From NCBI GenBank assembly GCA_014058105.1, contig JACGCM010002082.1, positions 806,001-870,000 of the forward strand: a stretch of DNA of 64,000 bases, read 5' to 3'. Below are positions 56,801-64,000 of this stretch, in pieces. The notes under the pieces were generated by a model. That model saw only the letters and a program-made list of their open reading frames with translations. It made no database searches and was not told the origin of the DNA. The stretch comes from Kingdonia uniflora. Lineage: Eukaryota; Streptophyta; Magnoliopsida; Ranunculales; Circaeasteraceae. Made by a program: the position numbers and the translations under genes. Position 1 is the stretch's first letter; every line of letters begins with the position of its first letter.

Positions 56801-59800
56801 GCGGAAACGACAAATCCCAAGAAAATAAGTTTAGCTTGCATAAATGTACACTTCTTGAGTTGAATTTGGAGAGAGGTACCTTGGAGTGCTTGAAATACTT
56901 GTCGAATATGGTAAAGATGCTCCTTATCATATTTGCTATAAATGAGAATATCATCGAAATAAACGACGACAAATTTGTTCAAGAAAGGCTTTAAAACCTC
57001 ATTCATAAGCCTCATAAACGTACTAGGAGCATTAGACAAACCAAATGGCATAACAATCCATTCATATAATCCTTCTTTAGTTTTGAAAGCTGTTTTCCAT
57101 TCATCTTCAGGACGGATTCGAATTTGGTGATAACCACTTTTGAGATCAATTTTAGAGAAGATTTTTGAACCGGAGAGCATATCCAACATATCATCAAGGC
57201 GAGGAATTGAAAAACGATAACGTACCGTGATTTTGTTAATAGCTCGACTATTAACACACATGCGCCAAGAGCCATCTTTCTTTGGGGCTAGGAGTGCCGG
57301 AACCGCACACGGGCTCATTGATGGACGAATAGGGTCTTTAGAAAGTAGGTCTTGTACTTGCTCTTGTAAAATCGTATGGTCTTTTGGTGGCATACGGTAA
57401 TGTGGTAAGTTTGCCAAGCCTACACCCGGAACAAGATCGATGTGATGTTGAATATCTCTCATAAGAGGTAGAGAATCTGGAAACTCGGTAGGAAGAATGC
57501 TAGAAAATTCATGTAAAAGATCTTTAACTTCTTGAGGCATGTCATTAGGATTGGAGACATCGCCTTTAGAAACAAGAGCAAAAATAGTTTCGGCCTCTTG
57601 AACATCTTTCTCCACATCATCGAAAAGCAATAAAAGCGTTTTCGCGGTCGGAGGTGCTTTGGACTTCATAGGAGTAAACATATACTTGAGACCACCTTTT
57701 GTAAATGTGTACGTATTGCTACGTCCCTTATTATCAACATCTATATCAAACAACCAAGGTCGTCCAAGAAGAATATGACAAACATCCATGTCAATGACAT
57801 CGCACAAAATCTTCTCACTATATTTTCCAATAGTAAAAGGAACCCGACATTGATGTGTAACCTTAGAAACACAAGTATCCTTGATCCAATAAATAGGATA
57901 AGGATCCGGATGCAAACTAAGAGCTAAACCAAGCTTCGGAACCACCGATTTAGAAATAATATTTTCGCTCGAACCACTATCAATGATAAATTTGGCGAGT
58001 TTACCGTTAATTAAGTATTGGGAGCGAAATATATTGTTGCGTTGGGACGTATCTCCTTGTTGTGTAAAGAGAAGTTTACGAAAAACACAACATTGTTCAT
58101 CTTCTTCGTCGCATCTATCAAGAACTTCTTCAATAATATCCGACAACGACTCAAATAAAATTGGATCGCAAAGAGCCAAAACGGATGGATGCTCATGAGC
58201 CTCACCATCAACGATGACCTCCTCATCATGATGTGCTAAATTTACTCGAGGGTTTGCATTGTTTCGAGATGGGCAAATATTGGATGCATGACCATGTTGG
58301 TTACAACGATAGCAATAATTATGTTTAGGCGAGCATAAGGGTCGATGGGGTGTTCAAGCAAAGGCTTAGGGTCGGAGGGTCGGTTATTTTGGTATTGGTT
58401 AGGAGGGCGATTATGGGGTTGCGGGAAACAGATGTTTGAGGTAGAGTTATGGGTTTGTGGAGAATTGTTTAAGTTGGATGAAGGGGTATTTATATGGGAT
58501 GTGTTGGGTGTAAAACGGTTTGTTTGAGGAGATGAGGATGATGAATACCCTCGGTATTGTGGTCGCCCATTATTAGAAAATCGTTTGGCTTTATCGAGAA
58601 ATTGTTTCGCTCGTTGAGCTAACTCAATAGCGATATCCATAGAAGGAATATGCGACATCGACATCTTGTCTTAAATCTCAAAACGTAAACCTCCAATGAA
58701 ATGACTAAGTTGTTTGACCTCGTTCTCACTCATACCATTACACGCCGATAAACGGTAAAAATCTTCAAGATATTCGACAACTGGGCGAGTACCTTGTTTT
58801 AAATTTTGAAGTTGGTCGTAAAGAATTACTTCGTAGTTAGAAGGTAGAAAACGACGTCGTAGATATTTCTTCATTTGTGCCCAATCACGAATAGATAATT
58901 TTCCCTCTTTACGACGGGCCTCGACAATACTATCCCACCAAGCGTTAACACTACTCTTGAGCTTATATGCTACGAGCGAAGTTTTCTTTTCCTCCGGAAT
59001 ATGCATGTAATAAAAAAAAATCTCCACCGTAGAAAGCCAATCGAGAAAATCTTCGACATGAAGATGGTCATTAAAGGCCGGAAGATCGAGCTTCATCTTG
59101 TACTCAAATTGATGGGGTTGTGCTTGGTAAGGTATAAAATATGGATCATGAATATATGAATCGGGAGGTCGCCCACGTACACCATTGACAAGAGCCATAT
59201 CGTTCATAGATAATTCATAATCATGGCTTTTTTGTTGGGATTGGTAATTGGGTGGGTAGTTTTGGTGGTTATTGGTCTTTTGTGGAGTGTGGTGGTGTTG
59301 TATAATTTTATGTTGGTGGTAGCGATTTGGGAAAGAGGTAAAAGGGATGGATTGGTGAGGGTTGCCTAGATCATTGTGGTCGTTTAGGGTTATATCAACA
59401 TGGGTATTAGAAAACATTGGGTTTTTGGGTTGTAATGATGTGGGAACGATATTAGGGTTTTGACGGTATTGGGTTGTTTTGGTGGGGGTTTCATGGATGT
59501 TGGGGGTGAGTGTAAGGTCGGAATTTCAAGAAGTGAAGGATGGGGTGTATATAGGTAAAGTTGTGGATGTTAAAAAGGGTATGGAAGTAACGGGGGTTGA
59601 GAAGGGTGATAGTTTACTTACTTGTATAATGAGGTTGTTGATGGTTGCGGCGAGTTGTTGAACTTGTCGATTGGAAACTTCGATTTTATCCTCCAAACAA
59701 TTAAGTTTTTCGGCGAACTTTTCCCTCGTCACAAGGTTTTCAAGATTTTCGTCTTGGGCACGGTCTTCGTTTTCGTTGTTCACCATCTTGGCACAGGCCT

Positions 59801-61433
59801 ACGACTGAATCCGATACCACTTAATAGAGAACACGTAGCGGAAGCGCTTTGAATTGAGAAAATAAAAGATATTGCAAGGAAAAAATAATAATGAGAAAAA
59901 TTTTATTGATCTTGGTTGAATGCATCTCTCAACTATTACATGCTCTATTTATAATAGAGCTAGAGGATTCTCATATTAGAAGGATCCTATTATTTAGACA
60001 TAAGCTTAATCTAGAAACAAATAAAACATAGAGCTAGAGGATTCCCATATTAGAAGAATCCTATTATTTAGACATAAGCTTAATCTAGAAACAAATAAAG
60101 CCAGAAAGAAAATTAAACCTAATGAGATTAAAATCATCCAAGCCTTTGGGCTTAATCATTTAAAGGCCCTGCATCATAATACCAGAGTTTGTAGGTTAAA
60201 ATAGCTACCATTAGAGCAGGCTTTAAGCTAGAATCAGTAACTAAGATTACTTTCTTTTTATATTTGACCATTTACTGATAGATTTTTCTTAACAGTATAA
60301 TTTGATACAATTAGATAGCATAAGTTATATCTACGAGTGTGCTTGATACTCATGCAGATGGACAAGCGATTGTATATTTTCACTAGGTGATATTAGAAAG
60401 AAACAACTGAATTGAAATAGTGAAAAAACTTTAAAACTCATGAAAGTTTCTATTTTTAAGTTATGACGGGTCTTACCATATTGACGACAGCTTGGCTGGA
60501 GAGGAACTCGAAGACCCCATCACTAGCAACCACAAGAAACAGATGATTTGGTGTAAGCTGGACCATGGACACCTCGGGAACAGCGACAACACCAATCTTC
60601 TCAGCAGTGTTATCTCCCACGCTTCTTGTAAAGGCCGTACCAGGGTACATCCCATTCTGCACCCACAGCCTTGGAGGATCACCTCCATCATTCTCTTCAT
60701 CACCCCAGTTCTGAACACTCGGATCCTTAAGCCCTTCTACTTGATCTACACTCAAAACCCTGGCACCGCAATCCTTCACTCTCTGATACTCGTCCTTTCT
60801 AAAGGGCGTTTGGTCACACGAGAGGTCTTCTGCACTAATAACACCACTTGTAGGACTCTTCACGGCAATAACAGCTCGGGAATCACCCACATTTGCAACA
60901 TAAAGAGTGCCACCAATAACAAGTACAGTAATCGCAGTTGTACCACTCATACTATCATCTATCTCAATACTATCATGAAGCTCCGAGTTAGTAGCAAGAA
61001 ACGCAGAATTATATGCTTTCACAGGATCCTCTGAAAGTGTAAGATCATTTGCAAGAATCTCTACTAGCCTATCTTTAACAAAATTCGAACATTGGGTGCC
61101 AAATTGGCCATGCCCATCAAAAACACCGAAGAAATGGAGATTCGGGTTACCTTGGAGCTGCGTCTTAATACAGAAACTGTCTTGATTTTCCTTATCAGGC
61201 GAATCAGGGTAATAGCCTCGCTGCGTCAAAACCGAGTACTCTAAATGAAAGTTATGAGACGGAACCCTGGTGATCTCCAACGACCTCTCATTGAACACAA
61301 CTTGATGATCCTCATGGGGATGAATGTGGTTGCTAACATCACCAACATCTCGAATATCCGCACCTTCCGACGACGACAAAGTTTTTGGATGATGACCACA
61401 ACACTTTCTTCCAGTTCCATGAACACACCCCAT
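47825..61433 (-). CDS. PP2C phosphatase part of a PP2C/cNMP-binding/kinase-type gene, 3 exons seen
   Basis: Exons 61433-60477, 48295-48161 and 48052-47825 join in phase 0 (440 residues). The start [10 protein letters not shown] offers Gly2/Cys3 for N-myristoylation and palmitoylation, so membrane attachment is likely. The PP2C domain has [54 protein letters not shown] and [11 protein letters not shown]; the metal-binding aspartates are all present. [14 protein letters not shown] and the exon 3 segment [18 protein letters not shown] fit the plant family in which PP2C is fused to a cyclic-nucleotide-binding and an AGC-type kinase domain (At2g20050-like, from memory). No such domains follow here. 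Intron 1 is 12.2 kb and loaded with transposons. A 5' UTR intron is likely at 61456-61618. It is either a truncated paralogue or its 3' half was moved away. Confidence 0.7.
49030..49390. repeat. Tandem duplication of about 185 bp in the PP2C intron
   Basis: The segment beginning GGTGAAGGAAACAGATA near 49031 recurs near 49220, including CACCATGTCATATGTTGGCA and CAATCCCGAGGA. The copies are roughly 85-90% identical by eye and each ends in a T-rich stretch plus CTTCTTAAAAAGTATT. Confidence 0.8.
49381..50080 (+). pseudogene. Decayed hAT transposase fragment
   Basis: Broken frames give [24 protein letters not shown], then [18 protein letters not shown], then [23 protein letters not shown] and [13 protein letters not shown]. 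These match in order the DUF659/hAT catalytic region (GEENVVQVVTDN, CAAHCIDLMLEDI), the PLVKVLRLVD block and the AAGYFLNP block. Many stops are present. No terminal repeats were found. Confidence 0.65.
50160..52260 (+). mobile_element. Gag-only LTR retrotransposon remnant in the PP2C intron
   Basis: A probable 5' LTR (start uncertain, near 50160, to about 50502) is followed by TGGTACCAGAGC (50504-50515), a near-perfect methionine primer site. A gag-like frame starts at 50558 ([19 protein letters not shown]), then shows [19 protein letters not shown], an Arg/Gly-rich part and a Pro/Asn/Gln repeat region (51240-51480), and ends with a zinc-knuckle-like [13 protein letters not shown] near 52170. 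A 12-bp duplication at about 50626-50650 breaks the first frame. No pol and no 3' LTR were seen. Confidence 0.55.
52261..54599. other. PP2C intron segment, no gene
   Basis: AT-rich. At 53706-53768 a short coding-like piece [20 protein letters not shown] could be the tail of a transposase, but nothing supports it on either side. Confidence 0.35.
54895..59786 (-). pseudogene. Gypsy gag-pol of the 54.6-60.2 kb element
   Basis: Right to left: gag with N-terminal coiled coil (59786) and core (59100-58680, [21 protein letters not shown] .. FLPSNYE); a complete zinc knuckle [14 protein letters not shown] near 58290 in a shifted frame; protease ([11 protein letters not shown] near 57985); reverse transcriptase ([22 protein letters not shown] near 56955); RNase H ([26 protein letters not shown]); integrase zinc finger ([16 protein letters not shown]), core ([32 protein letters not shown]), a GPC-type C-terminal motif and [13 protein letters not shown]. 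All catalytic triads are legible. Stops or frame shifts occur near 58670, 58240, 56758, 56200, 55905 and 55440. The last residues ([10 protein letters not shown]) are encoded at the start of the 3' LTR. Confidence 0.85.
59822..60176 (-). repeat. 5' LTR with an internal duplication
   Basis: Compared with the left LTR, about 70 bp (from AGAGCTAGAGGATTC to CTAGAAACAAATAAA) is present twice in tandem, which explains most of its greater length. Confidence 0.8.
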
Positions 61434-61455
61434 TTTCTCAAACTCTCTAACAAAA

Positions 61456-61618
61456 CTGGGTAAAAAAAAAAATACTCGACTAGAACCTAATGAAGGTCTG
61501 GGGTTTCTCTTAAATGCATTCTGATGTCATAACAAGAATTTTTTTATCAATACCCATCATCTGTTTTAGGGCAAAAATTGAGAACCAAAACCTAGAAAGA
61601 AACAATGAATCATAATAC
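61456..61618 (-). other. Probable 5' UTR intron of the PP2C gene
   Basis: The minus strand shows a donor ATCAG/GTATTATG (61619/61618) and an acceptor with a long T tract, TTTTTTACCCAG, ending at 61456. The ATG follows 22 bases later. The predicted leader exon upstream is TC-rich. Confidence 0.45.
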
Positions 61619-62680
61619 CTGATATCTGGGTTATCACTGAAAGAGAGATTTCTTCATCAATCACTCCTCAAAACCCCAAAGATTGAAAAATTATCAAGAT
61701 TTTTCTGACACCTGTAATGGGGTTTGGTAAAAGAGGGATTTGGAGACGTTTTTAGAAGAAAAAAAAGATTGCTTTTTTACAGATAAATGAAACCCAGAAG
61801 ACATCTGGTGAATGATGAGGTTGGTTAATTTGTTAAATTGGAGGGGATGAGAAGTTGGGGTTTGAGGAAGAGAGCTGGGGTTCTGTACAAGAACAAGGAG
61901 AACCCATGCCCCCAAGAAAAACACAACATGTGATGTGAATCCAAAACCCAAAGAAAGGGACAAAGGATTTGAGATTTTCTGATTGATACTGTGGCAAGGA
62001 ATATGTGTCTGTCTGTTTGGGTTTTCATTTATTGAGCCATTTAGGCCTCAATTTGAGGGAAGGTTTTTTGGTTAAGTTGGAGTTGGACAAAGGAGTTTAG
62101 GGGGTTGTGGATTAGGGAGGGAGAAGATAGAGGTTGGTTGAGAGAGGAGAAAGATGAAATTCAGACATAAAATAAATGTTCCATGAACAAAAGAGAGAGT
62201 AGTTTGAAAATACTCTATACGATCGTTAGATGATTTAGATTAGTGGATTTCATTCATTAATAAATAAATTAAGAAATGGTTAGTTTATAAATCAGTTTAG
62301 CTTTGAAATTTTTGAGCAAATAGTTCTATTGATAGAGGAAAAAATAATAATAATAAACACAAGAGTGTCCATAATAGTTTCCTCTAAAGAAAGGAAACTG
62401 TTATGGGCACAATTGTTCTTAATTTGAGCACATGGGGAAGAAAAAAGAAAAAAGAAAAAATCATATTTTATACAAATCTCGAGGATATTAAAATATATTT
62501 TTTACTTAACTAGGTGTTTTTCCTTCTAATAATCACATAATCTTGATAGTAGGACCCCTCTCTCTCCTCTCTTAAATTGTCACACTTTTCCTTCTTCCAT
62601 GAACTACTCGCGCCATTTTTTCCTTCTTCTACAGGAAGAACGAAAACCGTCCATCTTCTCCGTTGTTACTTCCATTCTCT
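61619..62680. promoter_or_regulatory. Presumed PP2C leader and promoter; spacer to the right-hand gene
   Basis: Divergent arrangement between the PP2C gene (-) and the FAR1/Mutator-like sequence (+). It contains A-rich and (AAT)n stretches near 62340-62356. No confident TATA box. Confidence 0.3.
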
Positions 62681-62723
62681 CTTACTTTCTTCTCTTCGTC
62701 TCATCTACACCAAAGATCTTATA

Positions 62724-64000
62724 ATGAGCGACAATCCCTTCGACTACGATCACCGCGACTTGAAGAAAACAACGATGATTACTACGAGAGCGATGCTTCC
62801 GTCATGGAGGAAGATGAAGCCCATATTGATGAGTATTATCCCAGCATGGAAGAATATCAAACCCCCATTGATGAGTGCTCTCCTGCCATTATAGATTACT
62901 CTCAATATTTTCAAACCCTAAGTTCGACTAATGTTTTAGCTGAAAACCATAGGTTTAATACTACATCACTTGAGCCGCCTAAAGCAACAAATGTGTTTGA
63001 AGAAACGATGAATATTGAAGAAACAATTTCAGTAGGTCTTTCTACTTATCATAAGTGATGTAAGAAAATATATTAACAATATGGCGCAAGGCTATAGTTA
63101 GGTTTATTAAATCTGACTTAAAGTTTGGTTGAAATGCAAACCAAATAAAGTAGGTTACGTCATAAATATGTTTTAAATTAGATGAAAACTTTGAGTTAAA
63201 AGTTGATGTAATGATTCAATTATACTGACTTAAGCTTGTAAAGTCTATGTTTTATTTTCTTGTGACTTCAATTTTTTCCCACAACTTTATCTATTTAATA
63301 GAATACTTATGATGGAAACGAAGATGAAGATCTTGACAGAGACAATCATAATGGTTTTGATGGAGACGGTCCTAATGGTTTTGATGGACACGACGATGAG
63401 CATATAAATGCAACCTCCACTATTATCTGCTATTTCACTGAGAATTTCACAACTGATAAGGTTCGTGAACCCTATGTATGACATTTTTTTCGCATTCAAA
63501 TTAACATCTTTGCTTTATCTACAAAAGACTTTGGTTTTTTTTTCTTCCAATTGGGAGGTCAAATATTAAAGTAACCCCAGGAGGTCGACTCCCATATGTT
63601 AGGCTCGGATGTGAGAGAAGTGGAAGTTATCGAGATCGTCGTGGAAAAAAATAAGTAGGGTGTATTGCATGTCCCTGTAAAGAAAATGAAATGTGCTACT
63701 AAGCTTATGGGTTGTCCGTTTCATTTGAAGGGTTGTTTGGTAAACGGGGATGAAACAAAATGGTGTCTTACTGTTGTTAATGGCAGCCATAATCATCCAG
63801 CGGCAAATTATTTGGGGCCACCCTTATCCCGATAAACTCACTAAAGAGGAGACAAATCTATTAATTTTGATACATTCACATAATCAACCTCCAAGAGAAA
63901 TTCTTGCCGAAATTCAAAAACAATTTCCCAAGAGCCGTAGTACCATACAAACAATATACGACATGCAACAAAAGTTGAAGTTAGCAGAAAGTAAAGGAAG
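62724..64000 (+). pseudogene. FAR1/Mutator-like transposase-type sequence, N-terminal part, runs off the window
   Basis: An acidic leader (DYYESDASVMEEDEAHIDEY, ending at 63058) is followed by a possible second exon with NHNGFDGDGPNGFDGHDDEH (63345-63405). From about 63575 comes the zinc-finger region of FAR1/MULE proteins: GRLPYVRLGCERSGSYRDRR, then KCATKLMGCPFHLKGCLVNG, WCLTVVNGSHNHP, and then HPYPDKLTKEET, PPREILAEIQKQFPKSRSTI. Frame changes near 63650 and 63815 break it, unless they are sequence errors. The family encodes Mutator-like transposases and their domesticated light-signalling relatives. The catalytic part would lie right of the window, so I cannot tell transposon from domesticated gene. 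Confidence 0.5.

Larger units (their letters stand above)
54605..60176 (-). mobile_element. Near-complete Ty3/gypsy element (chromovirus type, possibly CRM-like)
   Basis: The LTRs are 54605-54895 (291 bp) and 59822-60176 (355 bp), both ending GGCCCTGCATCA on the + strand, flanked by a perfect TAATA duplication (54600-54604 and 60177-60181). Next to the 5' LTR is TGGTATCGGATTC (59807-59819, minus), a diverged methionine primer site. The length of 5.6 kb, a single pol, and an integrase reading frame that runs into the 3' LTR fit the CRM group of chromoviruses, but no lineage can be fixed by eye. Confidence 0.85.

Noticed and set aside
60492..61034. 180-codon + strand ORF
   Set aside because: Shadow of the PP2C exon on the other strand; no domain.

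Overview
The window is nuclear DNA from a flowering plant, most likely a eudicot. The evidence is spliced genes with GT-AG introns, two adjacent genes for plastid proteins, and intergenic and intronic DNA filled with Ty1/copia, Ty3/gypsy, LINE, hAT, Mutator-like and TRIM elements. I cannot name the genus. No bacterial, organellar, rRNA, tRNA or CRISPR features were recognised.

Five host-type genes can be read. (1) RPH1-like, + strand, exons at 3421-3666, 14484-14694, 15602-15771 and 15857-15883: a plastid membrane protein of the RESISTANCE TO PHYTOPHTHORA 1 family. (2) MSRB2-like, + strand, exons at 16408-16736, 23899-24055 and 24128-24280: plastid methionine-R-sulfoxide reductase. (3) COA4-like, - strand, exons at 27344-27186, 27058-27013 and 25591-25536: a twin CX9C protein of the cytochrome oxidase assembly class. 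(4) A Myb/SANT-like gene, - strand, 44452-43293. (5) The PP2C part of a PP2C/cyclic-nucleotide/kinase-type gene, - strand, exons at 61433-60477, 48295-48161 and 48052-47825; its kinase half was not found in the window. The first introns of RPH1, MSRB2 and the PP2C gene are about 10.8, 7.2 and 12.2 kb and hold most of the mobile DNA.

Mobile layout from left to right: the 3' end of a Tat-lineage gypsy element (1 to about 1160); a LINE endonuclease fragment (1283-2110); in RPH1 intron 1, a solo LTR (3798-4656), a TRIM (4712-5334) and a LINE split by a copia element (6757-12041, target duplication AGTCA); in MSRB2 intron 1, a rearranged copia element (17549-21804) with an inverted second copy of its 3' end; a small hAT-type element (27756-28313); a 14.3-kb Tat/Ogre-like gypsy element (28541-42857, target duplication GGCGC); and in the PP2C intron, a decayed hAT transposase, a gag-only LTR element and a near-complete 5.6-kb gypsy element (54605-60176, target duplication TAATA). 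A FAR1/Mutator-like sequence runs off the right edge.

The most interesting signals are: (a) antisense genes inside the Tat elements, where both Tat elements carry a short related ORF just inside the 3' LTR, opposite to pol, each with a TATA box 66-78 bp upstream of its ATG; the larger element also carries a spliced antisense gene with a gypsy-type putative transposase domain and coiled coils; (b) a 74-bp tandem repeat in the copia LTR built from paired TCGTTCGAACGA palindromes exactly 21 bp apart, with the same 21-bp pair recurring at 1313-1345; (c) an inverted duplication inside the MSRB2 intron; and (d) the PP2C gene that appears to have lost its kinase half next to a partial COA4 duplicate.
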